A stretch of DNA of 64,000 nucleotides from Paraburkholderia graminis C4D1M (GTDB lineage Bacteria; Pseudomonadota; Gammaproteobacteria; Burkholderiales; Burkholderiaceae): positions 62,001-126,000 of the forward strand of contig NZ_ABLD01000008.1 in assembly GCF_000172415.1 (NCBI RefSeq). The letters are read 5' to 3'. Under the pieces are notes generated by a model, which worked only from the letters and a program-made list of their open reading frames with translations, did not search any database and was not told where the DNA came from. Within the stretch, counting starts at the first letter, position 1. Each line of letters starts with the position of its first letter. A program made the translations under genes and the position numbers. Positions 26,038 to 35,260 of this stretch are shown here, one piece after another.

Positions 26038-27063
26038 TCAGCGCGCGAGCTGCGTAAAGAACGTTGGATCGTCCTCTGCAAGATGAAACAGACAATCGCC
26101 TCTTCGGACCAACGCGGGCACGCGCTTGCAAACGACTTCTCCGTCGCTGTCGAAATGGCGAATCACCGGCTCGCGCCACGGCGTATCGGGGAAATGGATT
26201 CGCGCAGCGGGTTGCCCCTGACTTACCCGGTCGCCGAGTTCGACAAGCGGCTCGTAAACGCCGCTGTCGTAGGCATAAACGTAGTGCCGCGCACCGGCGA
26301 CGCGTCTGAAACGCACGCTTGCAGGCGGCGATTCGGGGACGAGCGGGCCATGCAGCAAACCGACGTGCCCAAGGAAATGCAGCAGCCCCTGGCGCGCTTC
26401 GCGAATCAGCGCGGAGCTGACCGTGCCCGCACCGCCGAGTTCGGTCGTGATGGACACCGCGCCTTGGCGGCGCGCCGCCGCTGCCGCATGCACCGGGTTC
26501 TCGCGATGAATGAATGCGTTCGGCAAACCGAATGCATTCAGCAAATCGATTAGCCGCGCTTTCTCGGCCTCGTCGCGCGGCTCGATCGCGAGCATGTTGC
26601 CGCCGTGATAGAGCAGTGAACTGCCGCCCGAATGCAGATCGATCAGATAGTCGGCACGCGCGAGCAATTCATGCTCGATGTAATGCGCGGCGATCTGCGT
26701 GGGCGAGCCTCGCGGGTCGCCGGGAAACGCGCGATTGAGATTGCCGTCGTCTATCGGCGAAGCCCGTAGACCCTGCTCGACCGCGGGCGCATTCGCGGCC
26801 GGCAACACGATGATTTGCCCCGTTAGATGGGCCGGATCGATCTCGCGCGCGAGTTGCGCGGCGAGAATTTGTCCTTCGTATTCGTCGCCGTGATTGCCGG
26901 CCATCACGAGCACGACAGGCCCGCTGCCGTTTCGTATCGACACGACGGGGAACGGCAGCCAGCCGTATGCGGAACGATGCACGGAGTGCGGCAGACGCAG
27001 ATAACCGGTGTGCCGGCCGGCCAGGTCGAAGTCGACTTCGCTGACGATTGGATTCAGGTGCAT
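26038..27063 (-). CDS. Succinylglutamate desuccinylase/aspartoacylase family deacylase
   Basis: Zinc-dependent N-acyl amino acid deacylase of ~341 residues. Zinc ligands are visible in GNHGDEYEGQ (His and Glu near 57-60) and DLHSGG (His near 152); NLNRAFPG carries the substrate Arg. The chosen ATG at 27063 gives MHLNPIVSEVDFD; the frame runs on to 27318 without similarity. Relatives include aspartoacylase and the DoeB-type deacetylase. Next to a GNAT gene it may remove the acyl group after oxidation of the N-acetylated substrate, the role played by an M20 peptidase in Bacillus. Confidence 0.9.
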   Translation of the reverse strand: MHLNPIVSEVDFDLAGRHTGYLRLPHSVHRSAYGWLPFPVVSIRNGSGPVVLVMAGNHGDEYEGQILAAQLAREIDPAHLTGQIIVLPAANAPAVEQGLRASPIDDGNLNRAFPGDPRGSPTQIAAHYIEHELLARADYLIDLHSGGSSLLYHGGNMLAIEPRDEAEKARLIDLLNAFGLPNAFIHRENPVHAAAAARRQGAVSITTELGGAGTVSSALIREARQGLLHFLGHVGLLHGPLVPESPPASVRFRRVAGARHYVYAYDSGVYEPLVELGDRVSQGQPAARIHFPDTPWREPVIRHFDSDGEVVCKRVPALVRRGDCLFHLAEDDPTFFTQLAR

Positions 27064-27272
27064 ATGACAGTTCTCTGGAAAGTGCCGGCAATTCGAGGCG
27101 TTGGCCTCATTAAACATCGGCCGGCGTCTTCGCATCGAACAAATCTTTTTGCCTTTACTTATTCTTCTAGATTGTTTGACCGCGCCGTTCATCGAGAAAT
27201 ACCATCGCCGTACTAATGATCGGCTCGTCGCGCCGCGCAAGCCCGATATATGCCGTACTTCCAGAACCTCAC

Positions 27273-28337
27273 ATGACCGCCTACGCTTTAAGCCTGCTGG
27301 ACAAAAGCCCGATCGCACGAGGCGAGACTCCGACCGAGGCGCTCAGGCGCACGGTCGAACTGGCGCGCCATGCGGAGTCATGGGGATACCGGCGCTACTG
27401 GCTCGCTGAACATCACAACACGAGTCAGCTCGCCTGCCCTTCGCCGGAAATCCTGATCGCTTATATCCTTGCACGCACCAATCGCATACGTGTCGGTTCG
27501 GGCGGCGTGATGCTGCAGCACTACAGTCCCTACAAGGTCGCGGAAAATTTCAATCTGCTGGCCTCGCTCGCGCCCGGCCGCGTCGATCTCGGCATCGGCA
27601 AGGCGCCTGGCGGTTTGCCGCTTTCGACGCGCGCGCTGCAATCGGCGCGCGACCCTGCGCACAAGCCCGATTTCGCTGCGCTCGCGTTCGAGCTGGACCG
27701 CTATCTCGCCGATGCTCTCGCCGCGAATCGCGAACACGATGCTGCCGACGGCGACGAGCAGTTCGGTTCCGTGCTGCGAGCCACGCCGCTGCCGCCTTCG
27801 CCTGCGCGCCCTTTTCTGCTCGGAGCAAGCGTCGAGAGCGCGGCGCTTGCGGCGCGGCTTGGCTGGGACTTCGTGTACGCGGCTCACATCAACGGCGCGC
27901 CGGACGAGATCGAGCGCGCGTTGGAGCGCTATCGCGCGGCATCGAACGGACGCAAGGCATTGCTGGCCCTCTCCGTCATAGCAGCAGAAAGCGCTGACGA
28001 AGCAGCGCGGCTCGCATCGGACACGCGGCGTTTTCGCGTGCAGGTCGGCGATCAGCAGCCGGTCACGGTGGGCAGCATCGCGCAGGCCGAAGAGTTCGTT
28101 CGTCAGGCAGGCGGCGGCGCTCATCGCATCGACGAACGCGAGAACCACATCGTGCATGGCACATCCGACGCGGTGCACGATGCGCTCAGTGAACTGCAAG
28201 ACCGCTATGGCGTGGATGAATTCATCATCGATAATCCGGTGACGGAAGCCGCGCAACGTGTCGCCTCGGTGCGTTTGCTGGCGCGCGGGCTTCAGCACGG
28301 CAAGACGCGCGAAGCCGCCGAAGCGGCGCGCGGCTGA
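27273..28337 (+). CDS. LLM class flavin-dependent oxidoreductase (luciferase-like, small type)
   Basis: Luciferase-like protein of 354 residues from the ATG at 27273 (MTAYALSLLDKSPI). The motifs ETPTEALRRTVELARHAE, YRRYWLAEHHN, GSGGVMLQHYSPYKVAENF and GRVDLGIGKAPGG place it in the common single-domain LLM group (YhbW/MsnO8-like), different from the two NtaA-type enzymes in the region. Divergent from the deacylase gene with ~210 bp between, so both may share regulatory sites. Substrate unknown. Confidence 0.92.
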   Translation: MTAYALSLLDKSPIARGETPTEALRRTVELARHAESWGYRRYWLAEHHNTSQLACPSPEILIAYILARTNRIRVGSGGVMLQHYSPYKVAENFNLLASLAPGRVDLGIGKAPGGLPLSTRALQSARDPAHKPDFAALAFELDRYLADALAANREHDAADGDEQFGSVLRATPLPPSPARPFLLGASVESAALAARLGWDFVYAAHINGAPDEIERALERYRAASNGRKALLALSVIAAESADEAARLASDTRRFRVQVGDQQPVTVGSIAQAEEFVRQAGGGAHRIDERENHIVHGTSDAVHDALSELQDRYGVDEFIIDNPVTEAAQRVASVRLLARGLQHGKTREAAEAARG

Positions 28338-28383
28338 AACGACTCAGCAACTCAATCACGTATCGCGTATCGCGTATAAGCCA

Positions 28384-28410
28384 CGACGGCATGCATGCGC
28401 CATGCCGTCG
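28384..28410. terminator. Hairpin between convergent oxidoreductase and porin genes
   Basis: CGACGGCATG and CATGCCGTCG pair perfectly over 10 bp with a 7-base loop. It lies between two converging genes and can act in both directions. No T-tract is present. Confidence 0.55.
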
Positions 28411-28420
28411 CGGCCTCCGG

Positions 28421-29611
28421 TCAGAACTTCACGCGCAAGCCTGAAAGCACGGCGACCTGACGGTTCGTCGACGAAGCCGTGCCGGCATCGGCAATCGCCG
28501 CGATGGTGCGGTAGCCCGAGCCGACCCGCGTCGATGCATCGCCGACGGCAAGCTGATACACGCCGGACAGATACACGTCGGTGCGCTTCGACAATGCATA
28601 GTCGACACCGAGCGTGAACTGATGCCAGCGCGGCTTCAGATTCGCGCCGCTGGTTCCCGGCAGATTCGTCGCGCGGCCATCCGTATAGGTGTAGACGCCG
28701 ATCAGCGTCAGCGCAGGCGTGAACAGGTAGCGTGCATTCAGGTCGTAGTTGTTGAACTTGCGCGACGAGCCGTCGCTGTAGTCGAGCTGCGTGTGACTCC
28801 ATGCAAAGCCGACCGTCGCGCGGCCGAATGCGTAGTTGGTGCCCGCCACCGCGATCTGCTGGCGCACCACGCCGCCGTTCAATCCGTAGAAGAGCGCGCC
28901 GCTGTAATCGTCGCCGCTCGTGGTCGACGCGCCTCCGACCGCACCGCTCGTATTCGACGTCGTATCCGGATGATTGAGCACTACGTAGCCGCCGCCGATC
29001 GACAACGGTCCATTGACGTAGTTCGCCGAGATGCCCCATGCGCGGTTGTTGCCGAACCCTGTTCCGCTGCCGCCGCTGGCCTGATTGCTGAACGCATATA
29101 GGCCGTCCACCGTGAATCCGGCAATCGTGTCGCTGCGGAACTTGACGGCGTTATTGACGCGGAAAGTCTGGTTCAGATTGTCGTTATCGCCGATGTGGGT
29201 CGACGGCGACCAGAAACCGGAGCCCGCGTATTGCGCCGCGAGATCGGCGAGCGGCTCGTACTGGCGTCCAAGCGTCAATGTGCCGATGCCGGTTTTCTGG
29301 ACGCCGACAAACGCCTGCCGTCCGAACTCGCGACCGCCCTGAGCCAGCGTACCGTCGTTGGGACGGAAGCCGCCCTCGATCGTGAACACGGCCTTCCAGC
29401 CGTCGCCCAGGTCCTCGTTGCCTTTGAGGCCCCATCGGCTGCCGCTTAGCTTGCCGCTCGTCTGCTGGAAGTTGCTCGCGCCCTTCTGATTGTTCGTGTA
29501 GGTGATGCCCGCATCCACGAGCCCGTACAACGTGACCGAGCTTTCCGCCTGAGCGGCGAGTGGAGCGATTGCAAGCAGACCGGCGGCGCTGGTGAGAGCG
29601 ACTCGTTTCAT
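28421..29611 (-). CDS. Outer-membrane porin (Gram-negative porin family)
   Basis: A 396-residue trimeric porin of the Burkholderia OpcP/Omp38 type. A signal peptide (LLAIAPLAAQA) is followed by the mature start ESSVTLYGLVDAGITY. Further motifs: SRWGLKGNEDLGDGWKAVF and a PEFGRQ-like GREFGRQAFVG segment. It ends in RVKF with the terminal Phe needed for BAM-dependent assembly. Upstream AAGGGG lies a few bases before the ATG. The adjacent operons are for uptake of small organics, so a specific or general uptake role is likely. Confidence 0.95.
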   Translation of the reverse strand: MKRVALTSAAGLLAIAPLAAQAESSVTLYGLVDAGITYTNNQKGASNFQQTSGKLSGSRWGLKGNEDLGDGWKAVFTIEGGFRPNDGTLAQGGREFGRQAFVGVQKTGIGTLTLGRQYEPLADLAAQYAGSGFWSPSTHIGDNDNLNQTFRVNNAVKFRSDTIAGFTVDGLYAFSNQASGGSGTGFGNNRAWGISANYVNGPLSIGGGYVVLNHPDTTSNTSGAVGGASTTSGDDYSGALFYGLNGGVVRQQIAVAGTNYAFGRATVGFAWSHTQLDYSDGSSRKFNNYDLNARYLFTPALTLIGVYTYTDGRATNLPGTSGANLKPRWHQFTLGVDYALSKRTDVYLSGVYQLAVGDASTRVGSGYRTIAAIADAGTASSTNRQVAVLSGLRVKF

Positions 29612-29920
29612 CTTTACCCCTTGTTGTCGTGGTTAACATCATCGGCTGAAAGGGGTCCAATCTTAGGATCGCGAAATGCGGGAGACAAACATCGAAGTCG
29701 GGTTTGCTACGGATTGCTCCGTGCATTTGAAATTCAGGGGAACTTTAAATTGCAATTTCCCGGCAGTTTTATCGCGCCTTGCATGCGAGTGAGAACTCGC
29801 AATTGATAAGCAGAATTAGTTGTTTGGCGTTCGAAACGGCGCGTGATCTACTGCTTCGAATTCAAAGTTCTCTAGCAACGCTGCACGGTTGCCGGTGCGA
29901 TCGCCACTACTTTCATCGTC
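29612..29920. other. Divergent intergenic region between porin and MetQ-like genes
   Basis: About 310 bp, visibly more AT-rich than the surroundings near 29720-29870. It must contain promoters of both genes. No gene, clear operator or riboswitch is seen. Confidence 0.4.
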
Positions 29921-30793
29921 ATGTTCCGAACAATCACTATCCCGTCACCCTTCAAAAAACGCGCAGCCGGCGCGCTGCTGCTCGCCACCACGCTCAGCGC
30001 TCTCACCGCGCTAACGTCCATTAGCGCGCATGCCGCCGATAGCAAGAACACCGCGCAGGAATTGCGCGTCGGCTTCGTGCCTGGTCCTTACGCGGACGAA
30101 TTCAAAGCGGGTGTCGAACCGCAACTGCGCAAGAAAGGCTATGCGATCAAGTACGTCGAGTTCAGTACAGGGCTCGAAGCAAATCAGGCCGTATATCGCG
30201 GCGAGATTGTCGCCGACGTGATGCAGCACGAGGTCTATCTGAAGTCGTATAACGAGCGCAATGGGACCGACCTCGTCGGCGTGGTGCAGGTGCCGACGCC
30301 GCCGATGGGTCTCTATTCGAAGAAGCACCGAACGCTGGCTGAAGTGAAACCCGGCGCGCGCGTCGCGGTGCCGAATGATCCGGTGAATCTCGAACGCGCG
30401 CTGAAGATTCTGCAGCGCATCGGCTGGATCAGGATCAAGCCAAACCCGAATCCCGTCGACGTCACCGAGCGCGACGTGATCGCCAATCCGGCCGGCATCA
30501 AGATCGTTCCGCTCGAATCGGCGCAAGCGCCGCGCGCGCTCGACGATGTGGATTTCGCCGCAATTCAGGGCAATTTCGCGATTTTCAGCGGCCACAAACT
30601 GGCCGATGCGCTCGCGCTGGAAGAGATGACGCCGCCGTATATCAACCAGGTCGTCGTGAAGGCCGGCAACCGCAATGCGCGCGCGACGCAGGACATCGTT
30701 GACGCGTATCGGTCGGTGGAGTTTCAGCAGGCGATTCGCGGCAACCGCTTCTATGACGGCTGCAGGTTGCCAGCGTATTTCGCTAATGAGTGA
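29921..30793 (+). CDS. MetQ/NlpA family ABC substrate-binding protein
   Basis: Binding protein of 290 residues, of the methionine-uptake MetQ/NlpA class. A signal peptide ends near residue 39 (SISAHA, then ADSK). Motifs: RVGFVPGPYADEF, YKSYN-like EVYLKSYNERNG, VAVPNDPVNLERALKIL, and AAIQGNFAIFSG. There is no lipobox cysteine at the cleavage site, so it appears periplasmic rather than lipid-anchored. No metN or metI is adjacent, so it depends on a remote transporter. Near the LLM/ABC cluster it may belong to sulfur-amino-acid uptake. Confidence 0.9.
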   Translation: MFRTITIPSPFKKRAAGALLLATTLSALTALTSISAHAADSKNTAQELRVGFVPGPYADEFKAGVEPQLRKKGYAIKYVEFSTGLEANQAVYRGEIVADVMQHEVYLKSYNERNGTDLVGVVQVPTPPMGLYSKKHRTLAEVKPGARVAVPNDPVNLERALKILQRIGWIRIKPNPNPVDVTERDVIANPAGIKIVPLESAQAPRALDDVDFAAIQGNFAIFSGHKLADALALEEMTPPYINQVVVKAGNRNARATQDIVDAYRSVEFQQAIRGNRFYDGCRLPAYFANE

Positions 30794-30820
30794 GCGCGCT
30801 TATCGCAACCCGCAGCCTTG

Positions 30821-32236
30821 TCACGGCGCGATTTCCTCGAGGCTTCGTTCGCGCGTCTCTGTCATCCTGAGTGCGCAAATCGCGCCGACCACCGCCACCA
30901 CGGCGAACATCACGAACACCGAGCCGATGCCCCGCTTATGCAGCAGCAGTCCCGCAAGCGACGGTCCGACCGCGGACGCAAGACGCAGCCAGGAAGTGGC
31001 GAGCCCGGTGCTCGTTGCACGCATTCTGGTGGGATAAACCTCGGGCGTGTACAGGTACAGCACCGCCGCGATCGAACCGATCAGTCCATAACTCAGCGTG
31101 CCGAGCACCATTGCGCTCCATACGTCGTGCGCGGCAAAGAGCCCGAGGCATGCGAACAGAATCGCCGCCAGACAGAAAGCGGACACCGTCCAGTTGCGGC
31201 GGCCAACGCGATCGATCACATACGCGCAGATCAGCAGCAGCGCGACTTGTGCGACGTTGGTCATCGACGCAGCTCGCAGCGCGGTTTGCAGCGGCAGGTG
31301 ATAAACCGAGCGATACAAGGTCGGCAGCCAGTTGTTCAAACTGTTCGCGATGAAAAACGCGGTCGCCCACAGCACCCACACGACGAGCGTGCGGCCGCGA
31401 TAGAACGGCGAAAGCAGTTCGCGCCAGCCCGCGCGCGCATTCATCACGCCTTTGTTCGGCTGCTGGCGCCGGCCGGGTTCGATGCGGCGATCCGTGCTCG
31501 CTTCCATGTCGCGGACCACGGCTTCCGCTTCGTCGAATCGTCCTTTGGAAATCAGCCAGCGCGGCGATTCGGGCAAGCGCGCGATCAGCAGCGCGATCAG
31601 AAGCCCAGGCACCGCGCCGATCCAGAACATGATCTTCCAGCCGATGAGCGGCACGAGCCATGCGCCGATCTGTCCGGTCGCCATCAAACCGACCGGGAAA
31701 ATCAGTTCGTATAGCAGAAAGTATTTGCCGCGGCCGTGAGCGTTGGACAACTCGCTGATGTACGTCGCTGCGACCGGCATTTCACCGCCCACGCCGATTC
31801 CCTGAATGAATCTGCACACCAGCAGCACCGCGAAACTGCCGCTTAGCGCACAGCCCATGCTCATCACGGACATGATCGCAATGGCGATCGTCACGCTGCG
31901 AATTCGGCCGCGCCGTTCCGCGTACCAGCCGAACGTCAGCGCGCCGATGAATTGACCGATGTAGCTCGCGCCGATCAGCACGCCGATCTCCAGCGGCTCG
32001 ATATGCCACAGGCCGATCAGCACCGGAAGCACGAAGGCGATCGAGAGCGCGTCGAACGCATCGAAGAACGTCGCGCTGCCGACGATGATCCGCGCCTTCG
32101 TATGCCAGCGCGAAAACGGCACGCTCTCTATCCGGCGAATCAGCGCCGCGCTTGCAGCGTCGACAGCCGCTTCGACGGCCGCCGTCTGCGTGTCGTCGCG
32201 TGTGACTGCGCCCTGTAGCGTATTGCCATCCTGCAT
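30821..32236 (-). CDS. MFS transporter (sugar/aromatic acid porter type)
   Basis: Carrier of 471 residues with ~12 membrane helices. After a ~55-residue cytoplasmic N-terminus the first helix contains FFDAFDALSIAFVLPVL, the D-x-x-D pattern of MFS aromatic acid and related carriers. The loop 2-3 motif is GWYAERRGRIRS, the 4-5 region RFIQGIGVGGEMP, and the sugar-porter-like PESPRWL follows helix 6. It lies 81 bp downstream of the CoxG-like gene, in the ubiD-coxG-MFS operon, and may import the aromatic substrate. Confidence 0.92.
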   Translation of the reverse strand: MQDGNTLQGAVTRDDTQTAAVEAAVDAASAALIRRIESVPFSRWHTKARIIVGSATFFDAFDALSIAFVLPVLIGLWHIEPLEIGVLIGASYIGQFIGALTFGWYAERRGRIRSVTIAIAIMSVMSMGCALSGSFAVLLVCRFIQGIGVGGEMPVAATYISELSNAHGRGKYFLLYELIFPVGLMATGQIGAWLVPLIGWKIMFWIGAVPGLLIALLIARLPESPRWLISKGRFDEAEAVVRDMEASTDRRIEPGRRQQPNKGVMNARAGWRELLSPFYRGRTLVVWVLWATAFFIANSLNNWLPTLYRSVYHLPLQTALRAASMTNVAQVALLLICAYVIDRVGRRNWTVSAFCLAAILFACLGLFAAHDVWSAMVLGTLSYGLIGSIAAVLYLYTPEVYPTRMRATSTGLATSWLRLASAVGPSLAGLLLHKRGIGSVFVMFAVVAVVGAICALRMTETRERSLEEIAP

Positions 32237-32317
32237 CGTCGTCTCCTGTTGCGGGTGCCGCGAGCGGCGTTCGGGCTGCGGCGCCCGATACGTCGTTCAC
32301 GCATCCCGTCGTTGTTA

Positions 32318-32926
32318 TCAATGCAATGCGTACACCGCGACGAGCGCAAGGACGACCACCACGCCCAGTGCCCACATCCAGTTTCTTGCGCTCGTGCCTG
32401 CCGCTGTCTGCGAAGTGGCGAGCGTGCCTGCGTGAGCGTCGGCAGAAGCGGTCGCCGGGCGTGCTTCATCTTCCGCCGTCTGCTGCGGCCCAATCACAGC
32501 CGCCGTGAAGCGCCCAAAAAAGTCCTCGGCCATTTTTCGCGCGACACCGTCGATCAGTCTCGCGCCCACTTGCGCGAGACGCCCCCCAACCTGCGCATGC
32601 GAGCGGTACACGAGCCGCGTGCCGCCGTTGTCGGCAAGCAGATCGACGTGCGCGCCGCCCTTGCCGAAGCCCGCCGCGCCGCCCGATCCTTCGAACGTCA
32701 TCGAATACGACTGCGGCGGTTGTAAATCAGTCAGCACCATCTTGCCTTTGAAGCGCGCCTTGATCGGGCCGACGCTTGCAGCCATCACCATCTGAAACTG
32801 GTTGTCGTCGACGCGTTCGAACGACTCGCAGCCGGGCACCGAAGCCTTGAGGATTTCGGGGTCGTTCAATGCGGCCCATACGCGTTCGCGCGGCAGCGGC
32901 AAAATCTGTTCGCCTGTCAGTTCCAT
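32318..32926 (-). CDS. CoxG-like SRPBCC protein with C-terminal membrane anchor
   Basis: A 202-residue protein. Residues 1-150 form a CoxG/SRPBCC domain (MELTGEQILPLPRERVWAAL, LKASVPGCESFERVD, YRSHAQVGGRLAQVGARLID). After a Thr/Ala-rich linker one C-terminal helix (WMWALGVVVVLALVAVY) anchors it to the membrane. CoxG recruits CO dehydrogenase to the membrane in Afipia, and similar proteins accompany other CoxLMS-type molybdenum hydroxylases. The ATG at 32926 has a strong AAGGAGAG site. It is in an operon after ubiD, 22 bp away, and apart from the coxMLS-like genes at 40164-43881, which it probably serves. Confidence 0.92.
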   Translation of the reverse strand: MELTGEQILPLPRERVWAALNDPEILKASVPGCESFERVDDNQFQMVMAASVGPIKARFKGKMVLTDLQPPQSYSMTFEGSGGAAGFGKGGAHVDLLADNGGTRLVYRSHAQVGGRLAQVGARLIDGVARKMAEDFFGRFTAAVIGPQQTAEDEARPATASADAHAGTLATSQTAAGTSARNWMWALGVVVVLALVAVYALH

Positions 32927-32948
32927 GTGCAACTCTCCTTGTCGTCCG

Positions 32949-34406
32949 TCAGCCGAGAATGTGTTCCCATTTCGCGCGCGTCTTGTCCTGCAGTTCCTTG
33001 CTCGCCTCGGCAACCTGCGGAAACTCCGCGAGAAAATCGAACGGACGGCACGCGTCGATAATCGCCTTCGAGTTGAAGGGCGCCTTGTACGGATTCGCAA
33101 TCGACATCGGATCGTTCTTCGACCCCATGCCGCGTTTGACGATGTCGATATCGATGTCCGGATCGGTACGCGTCGCGACTGCCCACATCACCTCCTGAAG
33201 ATTCGCCGGATCGATGTCCTCGTCGACCACGATCGAATAGCGCGACATGTATGCGCCCACGCCGCACTGGCTGAGAATGTGTCCCGCCTGCCGCGCGTGT
33301 CCCGCATAGCGCTGACGGATCGACACCACGTTGAACATGCGCGCGCCGCCGATCTCATGCGCCCACACGCCGGCGACATCGGGCACGCCGGCCGCCTGAA
33401 GCGCATCGACGAGCAACGCCGAGCGCATCACGGCCTTCGAATACGAGTAGTCGTTCGGCGGCTTCGCGGGCGGGCTGCCCATGATGATCGGGTTGTTGCG
33501 ATAGTAGATGCGCTCGATGGTCACCACCGGCGCGGTCTCCGCCTTGCCGGGGTAATAGCCGTGGAATTCGCCGAACGGCCCTTCGATCCTGACGTCGCCC
33601 GGATGCGCATAGCCTTCGATCACGATCTCCGATGCGCTCGGGAACGGCAGATCCGTCAACTGCCCTTTCACCACGGAGACCGGCTTCTTCAGGATCGCGC
33701 CGATATAGTTGTACTCGCACATGCCGAACGGCACTTCGATACCTGAAATCAGGTAGCCGAGCGGATCGCAGCCGATCACGATCGCCACCGGAAACGGCTT
33801 GCCCGCCTTCATGTGCTTGTCGTACTGGATCGCGCCGTGCTTGCCTGGAATCATGTCGAGGCCCACATGGTTGCGGTCGTGAATCATCACGCGGTACGTG
33901 CCGACATTGATCCACTCCGAGTCGAGATCTTTCGTCACCACCATGCAGCCGGTGCCGATATAACGGCCGCCGTCTTTCTCATGCCACAACGGCGCGGGAA
34001 ACGAAAAGAGATCGACGTCGCCGCCGGTCTGCACGTTGTCGAATACGGGGCCGCTCGCCGCTGTGACCGGGTCGTATTCATGCGCATGCGCCTGCCATTG
34101 CTTCGGCTTGCCGCGCAACGTCTCGACCAGCGCGCGATGCGTCGGCTGATGTCCGACGCGCAGGATCGACGACAATCGCGCCGGGCTCGCGGTGCTGCAT
34201 GTCAGCACGCGATGTCCTTGCGGATAGTCGGGGATATCGTCGAAAAGCAGCGCGGCGGGCCGCTCCTTCTTCACGTTCAACTCGCTGATCGCTCCGAGTT
34301 CCAGATTCCAGTCCGCGCCCGAAACGTCGGTCAGTTCGCCGAGCGCGCGCGCCTCGTCGAGCCATGCCCGCAGATCGAGCGGATGGGAAGTCGAGCTGTC
34401 TGTCAC
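32949..34406 (-). CDS. UbiD family (prenylated-FMN-dependent) decarboxylase, copy 1
   Basis: UbiD-type (de)carboxylase of 485 residues. Features include VGTYRVMIHDRNHVGLDM and the H/K-rich loop around PGKHGAIQYDKHMKAG near 200, then IEGPFGEFHGYYPG near 280, which carries the catalytic Glu region, and VVDEDIDPANLQEVMWAVATRTDP near the C-terminus. The enzyme needs prenylated FMN, which the UbiX encoded at 51052 can make. It heads the ubiD-coxG-MFS operon. An operator-like repeat lies ~140 bp upstream. The substrate is probably an aromatic or heteroaromatic carboxylate. Confidence 0.94.
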   Translation of the reverse strand: MTDSSTSHPLDLRAWLDEARALGELTDVSGADWNLELGAISELNVKKERPAALLFDDIPDYPQGHRVLTCSTASPARLSSILRVGHQPTHRALVETLRGKPKQWQAHAHEYDPVTAASGPVFDNVQTGGDVDLFSFPAPLWHEKDGGRYIGTGCMVVTKDLDSEWINVGTYRVMIHDRNHVGLDMIPGKHGAIQYDKHMKAGKPFPVAIVIGCDPLGYLISGIEVPFGMCEYNYIGAILKKPVSVVKGQLTDLPFPSASEIVIEGYAHPGDVRIEGPFGEFHGYYPGKAETAPVVTIERIYYRNNPIIMGSPPAKPPNDYSYSKAVMRSALLVDALQAAGVPDVAGVWAHEIGGARMFNVVSIRQRYAGHARQAGHILSQCGVGAYMSRYSIVVDEDIDPANLQEVMWAVATRTDPDIDIDIVKRGMGSKNDPMSIANPYKAPFNSKAIIDACRPFDFLAEFPQVAEASKELQDKTRAKWEHILG

Positions 34407-34543
34407 GTCGTGTGTCTCCGATAGTTTGGCGATTTGTATTCGTATTCGTATGCGGGATTGCGAACGCCGTCGTCACGTGGCGCCGCTTCACTTGTTGATC
34501 GCCACAATGAGGCAATGCGGCGGCACACGCAAACGACCATCCT

Positions 34544-34558
34544 TCATGACAGGGATGA
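34544..34558. promoter_or_regulatory. Putative LysR-regulon operator F (ubiD copy 1)
   Basis: TCATGACAGGGATGA fits the TCATG-N5-CATGA pattern with one mismatch in the second half (GATGA). The right flank GAAGGATTC resembles those of operators D and E. It lies ~140 bp upstream of the ubiD copy 1 start and just before the thioesterase gene end. Confidence 0.5.
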
Positions 34559-34637
34559 GAAGGATTCATGCGATGGTTGCGAATGCGATCGTGCGAATGG
34601 GACCGCGGCGCTGCGGCCCGCCGCATGTCAGTTAGGT

Positions 34638-35075
34638 TCAGTCGAGTTCGCCAGGCGGGGCGCTCGACGGCTCGCGCCGGCCGTAACCGCCCGCATATTT
34701 GAAGGTGCCCTGCGCGGTGGCGATGAGCGTCTTCGAATCGATCCACGCCTCGCCGCGCGCGAAATAAACCGACCGCCCCTTGCGCTCGAGAAAGCCCTTG
34801 CCGATCAAGGTCTCGCCCACTCCCTTATCGAGGAAGTTGAGCGTCAGCGACAGCGTCACCGCGTGTATCGGCCGCAGCGGATCGGCGCTATACAGCCCCG
34901 CATAACCGCAGGCCGCATCGAGCAGCGTCGCCACCACGCCGCCTTGCAGCACGCGTTGCCGGTTCAGCAATTCGGGCTGCAAGCTCAGGCGAAACTCCGC
35001 ATAGCCATCGCGCCAGGCCGTGCGCGTCAAGCCGAGGCTGGCAAGAAACGGATTTTCCAGCACATCGATATCCAC
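34638..35075 (-). CDS. PaaI family (hotdog-fold) thioesterase
   Basis: Hotdog-fold acyl-CoA thioesterase of 145 residues. The core motif VLQGGVVATLLDAACGYAG corresponds to the HGG-x-x-x-x-x-D region of PaaI, with Gln in place of His; HAVTLSLTLNFLDKG and TAQGTFKYAGG follow. The only well-placed start is GTG at 35075 with AGGGAGAG upstream; no ATG fits. It may release an aromatic acid from CoA or prevent dead-end CoA esters formed by the ligase encoded at 36488. It is divergent from the LysR gene, which suggests it is a regulated target. Confidence 0.88.
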   Translation of the reverse strand: MDIDVLENPFLASLGLTRTAWRDGYAEFRLSLQPELLNRQRVLQGGVVATLLDAACGYAGLYSADPLRPIHAVTLSLTLNFLDKGVGETLIGKGFLERKGRSVYFARGEAWIDSKTLIATAQGTFKYAGGYGRREPSSAPPGELD

Positions 35076-35260
35076 TGTTGTTCTCTCCCTATCCGCGCGT
35101 GAACGGGCCTGACTGCCCAACGTTTCGGTTCTTCGCGCGCGGCCCGGCACATTGACGTTCCGGGTTTGTAACGATTGATTAATGTGCGCCGATAGACGAC
35201 GCTTCGCTCGACCGGACCAAGAGTGCATGAGCGCTTTCCACGCGCGCAAACTAACTTTTC

